From: an uncultured Granulosicoccaceae bacterium
Lineage (GTDB): Bacteria; Pseudomonadota; Gammaproteobacteria; Granulosicoccales; Granulosicoccaceae
Direction: 5' to 3'
Length of the DNA: 53,027 nt
Assembly: GCA_937958675.1 (NCBI GenBank)
Contig: CALGND010000060.1
Span: forward strand, 1 to 53,027
In this document: positions 41,938-50,518 of the stretch, piece after piece
Numbering within the stretch: position 1 is the first letter of the stretch
How the letters are laid out: each line of letters opens with the position of its first letter
Notes under the pieces: model-generated
Databases searched by the model: none
Seen by the model: only the letters and a program-made list of their open reading frames with translations
What the model was told of the DNA's origin: nothing
Made by a program: the position numbers and the translations under genes

Positions 41938-43413
41938 ATGAATTTAATATCCAACGAAGCAGTGCAGCCCTTTGATTTTATTGTGTTTGGCGGCACAGGC
42001 GATTTATCCATGCGTAAGCTGCTGCCATCGCTGTACTACCGTCATTGTGAGGGCCAACTCACTAGCGATGGAAGGATTATAGCCAGTGCGAGGACAAACA
42101 CCGATACGGCAGGTTTCATCGAGCTCATGGAAAAAGAGGCGCGTGTTCACATTGAGCCTGAACACTTCAATGAAGATCACTGGCAAAGCTTCTTGCAGCG
42201 TATTCATTACACACCTGTAGATGTAATGAAGCCGGAGGATTATCAATCGTTGGTTGAGCTTCTGCACGGCCGTGAAGACAGAGTACGAGTTTTTTACCTA
42301 TCCGTTGCGCCATTTTTGTTTGCCACTATTTGTAAGGGAGTTGATGCAGCCGGTTTGATAACGCCTGAAAGCCGCGTAGCGCTTGAGAAGCCTCTTGGTA
42401 GGGATCAACAATCAGCTCACGAAATCAATGATCAGCTAGCCGAATCGTTTGACGAAAATCAGATTTTTCGCATCGATCATTATCTGGGTAAAGAGACCGT
42501 ACAAAACTTGTTGGCCTTGAGGTTTGGTAATGCCTTGTTTGAGCCGCTATGGCGCAGCGAACGCATAAGCGATGTGCAGATCACCATCGCGGAAAGCTTG
42601 GGCGTTGGCGGGCGAGGTGGCTTTTACGATACTACTGGCGCGCTGCGAGATATGGTTCAAAACCACTTGTTGCAGCTGTTGGTGATTATCGCTATGGAAC
42701 CACCAGCCAGTGTTGACCCGGATGCGGTAAGAGATGAAAAAATAAAAGTATTACGTGCGTTAAAGCCGTTAATAGGCCAAGAGGCGATTGAAAATACAGT
42801 TCGTGGGCAATACAAAGGCGGTGCGTATGCTGATGGAACTGTTCCCGGGTATTTAGATGAGAAGGATATTCCAGCTGACAGTGACACAGAAACATTTGTT
42901 GCTATGCGCGCTGAGATCGAGTCTTGGCGTTGGGCGGGAGTGCCGTTCTATTTGCGCACGGGTAAACGGATGGAAAGCAAAACAACTGAAATCGTTATTA
43001 ATTTCAAAAAGGTGCCGCATTCCATTTTTGAAACTACTGATGGTTTTTCTACTCCCAATCAGTTGGTTATTCGCTTACAGCCTGAAGAAAGCATTCGCCT
43101 GCGTGTATACGTTAAAGCGTGGGGCGATGATATTCAGTTAAAACCTGTTCACCTCAATCTAGATTTTAATGATGTGTTTCAAAAGCGCCGAATGATTGCA
43201 TATGAGCGTATATGCGTTGATTTAATCAGAGGTAATCCAACTTTGTTTTTACGACGCGACGAGGTCGACACCGCCTGGGCATTTATCGATCCGATTCGAG
43301 AAGCATGGGATAAGTCCAACGATTCCGTAAAACCTTACACCGCAGGAAGCTGGGGACCATCTGCCGCCAACTCTTTGATCAGTCGTGATGGTTTTAAGTG
43401 GTACGAGGATTGA
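41938..43413 (+). CDS. zwf: Glucose-6-phosphate 1-dehydrogenase
   Basis: 491 residues. It oxidises glucose-6-phosphate to 6-phosphogluconolactone. The dinucleotide loop is FGGTGDLSMRKLLPSLY (18-34), the substrate-binding stretch ALEKPLGRDQQSAHEIN, and the active-site motif FRIDHYLGKETVQN with H181. The C-terminal half has GGFYDTTGALRDMVQNHLLQ and PFYLRTGKRM. First gene of zwf-pgl-hexR; the following gene starts two bases after its stop. Confidence 0.97.
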   Translation: MNLISNEAVQPFDFIVFGGTGDLSMRKLLPSLYYRHCEGQLTSDGRIIASARTNTDTAGFIELMEKEARVHIEPEHFNEDHWQSFLQRIHYTPVDVMKPEDYQSLVELLHGREDRVRVFYLSVAPFLFATICKGVDAAGLITPESRVALEKPLGRDQQSAHEINDQLAESFDENQIFRIDHYLGKETVQNLLALRFGNALFEPLWRSERISDVQITIAESLGVGGRGGFYDTTGALRDMVQNHLLQLLVIIAMEPPASVDPDAVRDEKIKVLRALKPLIGQEAIENTVRGQYKGGAYADGTVPGYLDEKDIPADSDTETFVAMRAEIESWRWAGVPFYLRTGKRMESKTTEIVINFKKVPHSIFETTDGFSTPNQLVIRLQPEESIRLRVYVKAWGDDIQLKPVHLNLDFNDVFQKRRMIAYERICVDLIRGNPTLFLRRDEVDTAWAFIDPIREAWDKSNDSVKPYTAGSWGPSAANSLISRDGFKWYED

Positions 43414-43415
43414 GC

Positions 43416-44129
43416 ATGAGCAAAGATATCTCCAAAGACGTAAATCTGGTAGAAGCTGCTAATGCTAGCGAGCTTGCACAGCTGCTTACTGACGAAGTAG
43501 CGCAAGCGCTTCGCTTAGCGATTGACGCTCAAGGTAAGGCATCGTTAGTTGTCTCAGGTGGTAGCACCCCTATGCCTTTTTTTAAGCTTTTGTCACAACA
43601 ACAGCTTGATTGGCAAAAAGTCGTGGTCACTTTGGCGGATGAGCGTTGGGTGCCTTACGAGCATGACGATAGCAACGAACGTCTCGTGCATGAGCATCTT
43701 TTGCAAAACTATGCCGCATCTGCTCAATTTTGTAGCCTTTACGATGCAACAGCAACTACGCCTGAGGCGGGTTCGCTGCTTGTAGCTGAGCGATTAGCGA
43801 CGCATCTGCCGATGCCAATAACGGTGCTAATTTTGGGTATGGGTACTGATGGGCATACTGCGTCGTTGTTTCCCGATACCGATGGGCTCGATCAGGCTAT
43901 GGCGCTGGATAATCCGTCTACTGTGCAAATCATGCATCCCGACGCCAGCCCACATGCCAGAATCACTCTGACACGCCGAGCCTTGCTCGAATCTACCCAT
44001 AGGTTTCTGCACGTTACTGGCAGCGCCAAAAAAGCACTACTTGATGATATCGATAGTGAATCAGGCAAAAAGCTACCGATCGCTGGGTTTCTGGATAAAC
44101 CGCCAATCACTGTATACTGGAGCTCTTGA
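43416..44129 (+). CDS. pgl: 6-phosphogluconolactonase (DevB/SOL family)
   Basis: 237 residues from the ATG at 43416, which has GAGG 8 bases before it; an in-frame GTG-like start at 43398 overlaps zwf. It hydrolyses the lactone made by Zwf. Family motifs: [50 protein letters not shown] (catalytic region) and [12 protein letters not shown]. The hexR gene follows after 24 bases. Confidence 0.95.
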   Translation: MSKDISKDVNLVEAANASELAQLLTDEVAQALRLAIDAQGKASLVVSGGSTPMPFFKLLSQQQLDWQKVVVTLADERWVPYEHDDSNERLVHEHLLQNYAASAQFCSLYDATATTPEAGSLLVAERLATHLPMPITVLILGMGTDGHTASLFPDTDGLDQAMALDNPSTVQIMHPDASPHARITLTRRALLESTHRFLHVTGSAKKALLDDIDSESGKKLPIAGFLDKPPITVYWSS

Positions 44130-44153
44130 AACATTGGGTTTTAGGTACTGCTT

Positions 44154-44984
44154 ATGTTGGCAAAGATCAAGTCAGCTCGGGACGCTCTGCGTAAGTCAGA
44201 GCAAAAGGTAGCTGATGTCATATTGGCCGATCCGGACGGCAGTGTGCAGTCATCGATTCAGTCGATAGCCACTAAAGCATCTGTCAGCGAACCCACTGTT
44301 ATTCGTTTCTGCAGAGCCTTGGATTGCGTTGGTTTTCAACAATTCAAACTGCGCTTAGCGCAAGATCTAGCAAGCCGTGGCACGTTCTTTTATCGTGACG
44401 TCACAGCCAGTGACTCCAGTAAGGAGCTCGCCACCAAGCTCATCGACGGCGCAATTGCCTCGATGGTGCAAATGCGCAATCAGCTCAACTATCATTCTCT
44501 AGAGCATGCTATCGATTTATTTGATCATTGCGATCGGATTGAATTTTATGGTTCGGGTGGTTCGGGCATTGTTGCTGAAGATGCGCAGTTAAAGTTCTTT
44601 CGTCTGGGTAAGCCTGCAATCGCTTATGCTGACCCGCACATACAGCATTCGTCTGCGGCTTTGTTAGATAACAAATCGTTGGTTGTGGCCATCTCACATT
44701 CTGGGCGTAGCAAGGATATCCTTGAAACGGTGAAGATTGCCAAGCAGTCCAGAGCAAAGGTAATCTCAGTAACTGCAACAAAATCGCCGTTAGCTGAGAT
44801 TAGCGATGTTAACTTTAGCGTGGACGTAGACGAGGATAGCGATATATTTGCGCCTGTAAAATCTAGGCTAGCGCAAATGATTGTGTTAGATATTCTGGCG
44901 GTGGGTATTGCCGTTAAAGGTGGCGAGGAGATGTTACAACAGCTCGCCAAGGCTCGGCGAGCGATCGACTTCAAGTTCGTTTAA
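44154..44984 (+). CDS. hexR: HexR, RpiR/MurR-family transcriptional regulator
   Basis: 276 residues. The N-terminal RpiR-type helix-turn-helix (KVADVILADPDGSVQSS, SIATKASVSEPTVIRFCRAL) is followed by an SIS sugar-phosphate-binding domain (IEFYGSGGSGIVAEDAQLKFFRLG, VVAISHSGRSKDILETVKIAK). Position behind zwf-pgl and the operator before zwf identify it as HexR, which senses KDPG and controls central carbon genes. The stop is two bases from the stop of the convergent LysM-FecR gene, so no separate terminator fits. Confidence 0.94.
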   Translation: MLAKIKSARDALRKSEQKVADVILADPDGSVQSSIQSIATKASVSEPTVIRFCRALDCVGFQQFKLRLAQDLASRGTFFYRDVTASDSSKELATKLIDGAIASMVQMRNQLNYHSLEHAIDLFDHCDRIEFYGSGGSGIVAEDAQLKFFRLGKPAIAYADPHIQHSSAALLDNKSLVVAISHSGRSKDILETVKIAKQSRAKVISVTATKSPLAEISDVNFSVDVDEDSDIFAPVKSRLAQMIVLDILAVGIAVKGGEEMLQQLAKARRAIDFKFV

Positions 44985-44986
44985 GC

Positions 44987-46324
44987 TTATTGTGATTCAG
45001 CAACAGGGCCAAACGCGGACACTGTTTTAGGGTCAATTAGCATTCTTGCACGTGCATACAGCTTATTTGCCTCTAAGCGAAACACTGCAGCGCTTTGGCT
45101 GTTGATATCGACACTAAGTGGGTCATCAAAATCCGGATCTGCTGATACTTGAATTTCGTACCCAGGTGCATCTTCTTCAGGATTGATCACGCTAACAAGG
45201 AACTCATTGCCGTCATAGCTGATCTCTGTATCCACAGGCGTTAGCGCTTCATCAATTTCAGCAACTGTAATTTTGGTAGACGAGGTAAAACCTTTGAGGC
45301 CATTGTTATCAATGCCTCTTACATTTAGATAATAGTCGCCAGCACTTTCATCGCTCACAACAAAGTCTGTACTTTGGCCGCCGCCGCTAGTTAAAACCGC
45401 CCGGCCTTCTTTGTCGGTGGTGAGGCTAGCCAGATAGTTGTTGGCATCGGATAGGTTCCACCATAGTATACGATCGCCTTTGGCCGCACGTGCAGGGATA
45501 TAACGATATACAGGTGGAGGTAGTAAGGCTATTGGCTGACCAAGTGGTTTACCCAGTTTGGTTACTGAACCAAAACCTGTGTCTAGATCAACGGCTTGGT
45601 CTGACGCGGCAAGGCCAACTCCGCCTTCGGTGACGCCGATGCTGAGGCCTGTTTTGTCGACAGCCACATCAAATACAGTGCCTCTAACCGCAGCAGATGC
45701 GTAGGGGGTAGTAATCCTAAAATCGGCTGGTTGTTTCGGTGTGTGTTTTACATCTGAAGACAGCTCACCTTGATCAGCGCTAATTTCAATCACGCAACTC
45801 TCGTCATCATCAAGGCAATTTAATCGTACAATTTTGGCTTTTGTATTGGGTTGCAAATTAATTACTGAGCCTGACTTAAACAACATACTAACGAAACCGT
45901 TTTCGCCGGTAGCTAGTGTTTCGTCTATGTAGACTTCAGCGTTGCGGTCAAGTGCTTCGCCGCCGCGTGTGACTTCGCCTTTTAAGAAGACGATGGTTGC
46001 AAATTCTTTTACGACTTCGCCATACAGCGGGATTTGTACGATCTCACCTTCGTTCAATACTGTGTCAACAGTCAGCCCATTAAACTCAGCCAGATGTGGA
46101 GCCAAGCCAATTTTACCTAGTTCGATTTGAGCAATGCTTTTAAAGGTATCGCCCTCACGAACCGTGTAGTCTCGTTGGGTGATTCTTATTTCTGTGGCTG
46201 CCGTCTCGTCAGCTGCTCGTGTTGATGTCGTTGCTACAACCGACACAGTACCCAGAGCGATCACTAGGAGCATCGGAGTAAGAAAGTGCAGGAACGCGCT
46301 AATTGCCATGGTTTTCATCGACAT
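44987..46324 (-). CDS. Secreted LysM-FecR domain protein
   Basis: 445 residues with an N-terminal signal (FLTPMLLVIALGTVSVVA, cleavage near TRAAD). Residues about 50-100 form a LysM repeat (DYTVREGDTFKSIAQIELG to VQIPLYG). A FecR-type domain follows (TIVFLKGEVTRGGEALDRN, VSMLFKSGSVINLQPNTKAKI, ADFRITTPYASAAVRGTVFDVAV). The last 170 residues look like two fibronectin/Ig-like repeats. In this combination FecR is not an anti-sigma factor with a membrane helix but probably a periplasmic scaffold that binds peptidoglycan through LysM. No sigma factor or TonB receptor gene is adjacent. Upstream pyk is 71 bases away on the same strand. Confidence 0.85.
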   Translation of the reverse strand: MSMKTMAISAFLHFLTPMLLVIALGTVSVVATTSTRAADETAATEIRITQRDYTVREGDTFKSIAQIELGKIGLAPHLAEFNGLTVDTVLNEGEIVQIPLYGEVVKEFATIVFLKGEVTRGGEALDRNAEVYIDETLATGENGFVSMLFKSGSVINLQPNTKAKIVRLNCLDDDESCVIEISADQGELSSDVKHTPKQPADFRITTPYASAAVRGTVFDVAVDKTGLSIGVTEGGVGLAASDQAVDLDTGFGSVTKLGKPLGQPIALLPPPVYRYIPARAAKGDRILWWNLSDANNYLASLTTDKEGRAVLTSGGGQSTDFVVSDESAGDYYLNVRGIDNNGLKGFTSSTKITVAEIDEALTPVDTEISYDGNEFLVSVINPEEDAPGYEIQVSADPDFDDPLSVDINSQSAAVFRLEANKLYARARMLIDPKTVSAFGPVAESQ

Positions 46325-46395
46325 AACTGTACATTAGCGAGGGTATATTCGCTAGTGATCAGTGCCCCGGAATTGCAAACTTCGATAACATCTCG

Positions 46396-47820
46396 CTAAT
46401 CTAGATTCTTTAAGCGCGTCAGACGTAGCATATTGGTGGTTCCTGTACGTCCAAAGGGCATGCCAGCGGTAATGGCAATAATTTCACCGATTTCACCAAA
46501 GCCTTCTTGAAGAGTCACTTTTATGGCGTTATTGACCATCTCATCGACATTGCTCATCGATTCGGAGCAAACCGCATGCACACCCCATACGAGCGCCAGC
46601 CTTCGGGCGGTTTCGCGATTGGGTGTACAACCGATAACGGGCGCTTCTGGTCTTTCTCGCGCAGCTCTGAAACTGCTAAAGCCCGACTCGGTATAGGTAA
46701 AGGTGGCGGCCAAAGGCATTACAGTGGCTACATGGTTCAATGATGAACTAATGGCATCAGCAACTGTGTCGCCTGGCTCTGGTGTGGATGCATCGATGCT
46801 CTTGCGGTAATAAGGATCTCGTTCAACTTCTATGATGATGCGGTTCATGGCCGTTGCAGCTTCTACAGGGAATTCACCTGCAGCAGTTTCAGCGGACAAC
46901 ATCACAGCATCAGCACCATCGTATACCGCGGTAGCAACGTCTGAAGACTCGGCTCGCGTTGGAACAGGAGACTCGATCATCGACTCAAGCATTTGAGTCG
47001 CAACCACTACCGGTTTTCCTTCCTGTCTGGCGCGGCGTAGTATTTGTTTCTGTATAACAGGTACTTTTTCTTGCGGCATCTCAACACCTAAGTCGCCACG
47101 GGCAACCATTACGGCATCACTGAGTTGTACGATGCCAGTTAAGTCGGCAATGGCAGCAGGTTTTTCAAGCTTTGCCATAATGGCAGCCCTCATGCCCACT
47201 ATTTCGCGAAGTTCGGTCATATCTTCGGCGCGTTGCACAAAGGATATTGCAACCCAATCAACACCCATGTTGAGTGCGTAATCCAGATCACGGCGATCTT
47301 TCTTTGTTAAAGGCGAGATGGGCAACACTAGATCGGGAACGTTGACGCCTTTATTGTTACTGATTTCACCACCAACCATAACTTCAGTTTCAGCGGAGGT
47401 GTCGGTGTGGCTTGTTACTTTAAGCCTGATCTTGCCATCATTGACTAACAGTTGTGCGCCATCAGTTAAAGCGGCAAATATTTCCGGGTGTGGTAACTCA
47501 ACTCGAGTGTTGTCCCCAAGAGCGGTGTCGCGATCAAGCCTAAAGGTTTGGCCGGTCTCAAGCTCAACAGATTTATTTTCGAACAGTCCTACTCTCAGCT
47601 TTGGGCCTTGTAGATCTGCCAAGATAGCAATGGGGCGTTCTTTCTCGGCCTCTACTGCTCTGATTATGCTATGAACTTTAGCGTGATCTTCATGGGTTCC
47701 ATGGCTAAAATTTAGCCGAAAGACATCGATCCCGGCATCAAAAAGCTGGGTGATAGTGTCTCTGTCGTTGCTGGATGGACCGAGCGTTGCGATAATTTTG
47801 CCATTACGACGCCTACGCAT
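46396..47820 (-). CDS. pyk: Pyruvate kinase
   Basis: 474 residues. It converts phosphoenolpyruvate and ADP to pyruvate and ATP. Signatures: KIIATLGPSSNDRDTI, DVFRLNFSHGTHEDH, ILADLQGPKLRVG, the active-site strand AAIMAKLEKPAAIADL with catalytic Lys, VMVARGDLGVEMP and VATQMLESMIESPVPTRAE. The C-terminal domain (TFTYTESGFSSFRAARERPEAP) resembles the PykA (AMP/sugar-phosphate-activated) type, and the final NMLRLTRLKNLD is short. A HexR-type site lies 77 bases upstream of its start. It ends the Entner-Doudoroff route coded nearby. Confidence 0.96.
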   Translation of the reverse strand: MRRRRNGKIIATLGPSSNDRDTITQLFDAGIDVFRLNFSHGTHEDHAKVHSIIRAVEAEKERPIAILADLQGPKLRVGLFENKSVELETGQTFRLDRDTALGDNTRVELPHPEIFAALTDGAQLLVNDGKIRLKVTSHTDTSAETEVMVGGEISNNKGVNVPDLVLPISPLTKKDRRDLDYALNMGVDWVAISFVQRAEDMTELREIVGMRAAIMAKLEKPAAIADLTGIVQLSDAVMVARGDLGVEMPQEKVPVIQKQILRRARQEGKPVVVATQMLESMIESPVPTRAESSDVATAVYDGADAVMLSAETAAGEFPVEAATAMNRIIIEVERDPYYRKSIDASTPEPGDTVADAISSSLNHVATVMPLAATFTYTESGFSSFRAARERPEAPVIGCTPNRETARRLALVWGVHAVCSESMSNVDEMVNNAIKVTLQEGFGEIGEIIAITAGMPFGRTGTTNMLRLTRLKNLD

Positions 47821-47896
47821 GGTATTTGTTGTCTCTGTTGGTTAGTATTAAGTTAGCCTACTGACTGCACTTAGTCAGGCTGCTTACCGTATTGTA

Positions 47897-47911
47897 GGTA
47901 GTATAATTACA
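47897..47911. promoter_or_regulatory. HexR-type operator between pyk and glcD
   Basis: GGTAGTATAATTACA differs from the site before zwf by one base. It lies 77 bases before the pyk start and 14 before the glcD start, inside the 104-base divergent gap. It includes a TATAAT on the plus strand and TATACT on the minus strand, either of which could be a -10 box. Pyruvate kinase genes are established HexR targets in several gammaproteobacteria; control of glycolate oxidase would be an addition. Confidence 0.7.
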
Positions 47912-47924
47912 AATCATAGTTCAT

Positions 47925-49409
47925 GTGGGGCCTGTTTTGATTACCCAAGAAAACCAACTGCGGCAACAATGCGTTGATGGCTTGTCGGCGTTGTTACCAG
48001 AAGGCCTGATGTTGTCCTCCGAAGAGGAGCTCAAACCTTATGAATCTGATGGTCTAACAGCCTTTCGCAAGACGCCACTACTGGTGGTCCTGCCAGAAAC
48101 AATTGAGCAAGTGTCTGCTGTTCTAAAATGGGCCAAAGCTAATGAAGTACCTGTTGTCGCTCGCGGCGCAGGCACGGGGTTATCTGGCGGTGCCTTACCT
48201 CATGAGCAAGGTATTTTGCTGGGCATGGCCAAGTTCACGCGCATATTAGAGCTTAATCCGGAGCATGGCTACGCACGCGTACAGCCAGGCGTACGAAACT
48301 TGGCAATCTCTGATGCTGCTCGCCCATATGGTTTGTACTACGCCCCTGATCCCTCATCGCAGATAGCCTGCACCATCGGCGGTAATGTGGCCGAGAATTC
48401 CGGTGGTGTTCATTGCCTGAAATACGGGCTGACGGTACACAATGTATTGGAGATTACCGTCGTCACCATAGATGGAGAAATTCTGACAATAGGCAGTGGA
48501 GCGCAGGACAGCGCCGGTTATGACTTGCTGGCATTGATGCACGGCTCTGAAGGCATGTTAGCCGTAACGGTTGAAGTCTTGGTTAAATTGTTACCTGAAC
48601 CACCTTGCACTCGTTTATTGATGGCGAGTTTTGCTAGCGTTGAAGATGCTGGTAACGCGGTTGGAGCGGTTATAGCCGAAGGTATTATTCCTGCTGGCCT
48701 AGAGTTAATGGACAGCCCCGCCATAGTGGCGGCAGAAGCATTTGCTCAATGTGGTTATCCAACTGATGCGGCGGCGTTATTGTTATGTGAGCTAGATGGT
48801 TTGGAAGAAGAAGTCGTTGAACAAATTGAAAAGGCATCAAGTGTTTTTACTCGTTGCAACGCAACTAAGCTACATATTGCTGCTGATGAGCATGAGCGCT
48901 TGTTGTTGTGGAAAGGGCGTAAGTCCGCATTTCCGGCAGTGGGGCGCTTAGCACCTGATTACTATTGTATTGATGGCACGATACCGCGTAGCCAGTTGTC
49001 TCATGTATTGAAGCAAATGTCGATCTGGTCGGATGAATATAAGCTTCCTATAGCCAATGTGTTTCACGCCGGCGATGGCAATTTGCATCCCTTAATTCTG
49101 TTCGATTCAAATATCCCTGGCGAACTCCAACGCACCGAAGAGCTGGGTAGCAAAATTCTACTACTTTGCGTTGAAGTGGGTGGCACCGTTACCGGCGAGC
49201 ATGGTGTTGGTGTTGAGAAGATTGGGGAGATGTGTGTTCAGTTTGATCAGAATGCGCTGTTGCAGTTTCATGCTGTTAAGGCTGCGTTCGATCCGCAAAC
49301 ATTGCTCAACCCGGGTAAAGCGGTACCAACGCTGCAACGATGTGCCGAGTTTGGCGCTATGCATGTTCATCACGGCGAACTGCCATTTCCAGAACTAGAG
49401 CGGTTTTAA
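47925..49409 (+). CDS. glcD: Glycolate oxidase subunit GlcD (FAD-linked)
   Basis: 494 residues from a GTG at 47925; a TTG at 47937 with GGGG six bases before it is an alternative. An FAD-binding type 4 domain is clear: FRKTPLLVVLPETIEQVSAVL, PVVARGAGTGLSGGALPHEQG, ARVQPGVRNLAISDAARP, DPSSQIACTIGGNVAENSGG, LKYGLTVHNVLEITVV. The C-terminal oxidase domain has VFHAGDGNLHPLILFD and GTVTGEHGVGVEKIGEM. It is the catalytic subunit of the membrane-associated enzyme that oxidises glycolate (and D-lactate) to glyoxylate. First gene of glcDEF. Confidence 0.95.
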   Translation: MGPVLITQENQLRQQCVDGLSALLPEGLMLSSEEELKPYESDGLTAFRKTPLLVVLPETIEQVSAVLKWAKANEVPVVARGAGTGLSGGALPHEQGILLGMAKFTRILELNPEHGYARVQPGVRNLAISDAARPYGLYYAPDPSSQIACTIGGNVAENSGGVHCLKYGLTVHNVLEITVVTIDGEILTIGSGAQDSAGYDLLALMHGSEGMLAVTVEVLVKLLPEPPCTRLLMASFASVEDAGNAVGAVIAEGIIPAGLELMDSPAIVAAEAFAQCGYPTDAAALLLCELDGLEEEVVEQIEKASSVFTRCNATKLHIAADEHERLLLWKGRKSAFPAVGRLAPDYYCIDGTIPRSQLSHVLKQMSIWSDEYKLPIANVFHAGDGNLHPLILFDSNIPGELQRTEELGSKILLLCVEVGGTVTGEHGVGVEKIGEMCVQFDQNALLQFHAVKAAFDPQTLLNPGKAVPTLQRCAEFGAMHVHHGELPFPELERF

Positions 49410-50516
49410 ATGAACAACAACGACGATACTGCCGCATTGCAAGATGCTGTGCAGCAAGCGCGTGATACCTCATCTGCGATCAATCTTCAAGGTGGCGGTA
49501 GTAAGTCATTTTTAGGTAAAGGCAGTGCGGCTTCCACTATTTCAACGTTAAACCACAGCGGTATCATTAATTACGAACCCACTGAGCTGGTGGTGTCTGT
49601 TCGTGCTGGCACGCTATTAACCGATTTAACGGCTGCGCTTGCCGCTAATGGGCAATCACTGCCGTTCGAGCCTCCACAGCATGATAGGGCAACAATTGGT
49701 GGTGTGTTGGCTTGTGGTTTATCAGGGCCAGCACGCCCGTTTAAAGGCTCAGCTCGTGATTACGTATTAGGCATACGAATGATAAATGGGCAAGCGCAGC
49801 ATTTACGCTTTGGTGGCGATGTCATGAAAAACGTTGCTGGGTATGATGTTTCTCGTTTACAAATTGGTGCGTATGGGTCGCTGGGTTTGTTACTTGATGC
49901 ATCCATGAAAGTGCTACCGGTACCTCAGCAAGAGCTCACTTTGGTATCCACTCGTTCATCATCTGATGATTACTCGTACATTAGTGGTTTAGCTAGGCGA
50001 GCATTGCCTGTAACCGCGGCCGCTGTGCACGGCAATATTCAATACATCCGTTTGTCCGGCACTGAGGCTGCAGTCAAGGCCGCGGCTAATCAACTTGAAG
50101 GCGATGTTGATGTTGATTCCAATGCGTTCTGGCCAGCACTCAGGGATCAATCGCTAGACTTTTTTAATACCGACAAAACTTTGTGGCGTATCTCTGTGGC
50201 GGAATACGCCTCTGTACTGCCGCTTAGTGGTGACTGGCTTTATGACTGGGCGGGTGCTCAACGGTGGCTATGCACGGAAGAATCGCCTGAAGCTGTTTTC
50301 GCTGCGGCGGCAGCAGCAGGTGGGCATGCAATTCGATATGGTATTGATAGCGCCGGTTCAGAAAATCAGGTGCCCAGATTTCAGCCGTTGTCGGGTACAG
50401 CTCAACGGTTACAAAAAAGATTGCGGGATAGTTTTGATGCTGATCGTTTATTTAATCCAGGTCAATTTCATCCTGAGTTCGATGTCGAACCCGATCACGA
50501 ACAAGCGAGTAGCTGA
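49410..50516 (+). CDS. glcE: Glycolate oxidase subunit GlcE (FAD-binding)
   Basis: 368 residues starting directly after the glcD stop. An FAD-binding fold shorter than GlcD: INLQGGGSKSFLGKG, ELVVSVRAGTLLTDLTAAL, FEPPQHDRATIGGVLACGLSGPARPFKGSARDYVLG, VMKNVAGYDVSRLQIGAYGSLGL, and the ending LRDSFDADRLFNPGQFH. This pattern is GlcE rather than a second GlcD. It forms the three-subunit enzyme with GlcD and GlcF. Confidence 0.95.
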   Translation: MNNNDDTAALQDAVQQARDTSSAINLQGGGSKSFLGKGSAASTISTLNHSGIINYEPTELVVSVRAGTLLTDLTAALAANGQSLPFEPPQHDRATIGGVLACGLSGPARPFKGSARDYVLGIRMINGQAQHLRFGGDVMKNVAGYDVSRLQIGAYGSLGLLLDASMKVLPVPQQELTLVSTRSSSDDYSYISGLARRALPVTAAAVHGNIQYIRLSGTEAAVKAAANQLEGDVDVDSNAFWPALRDQSLDFFNTDKTLWRISVAEYASVLPLSGDWLYDWAGAQRWLCTEESPEAVFAAAAAAGGHAIRYGIDSAGSENQVPRFQPLSGTAQRLQKRLRDSFDADRLFNPGQFHPEFDVEPDHEQASS

Positions 50517-50518
50517 TC

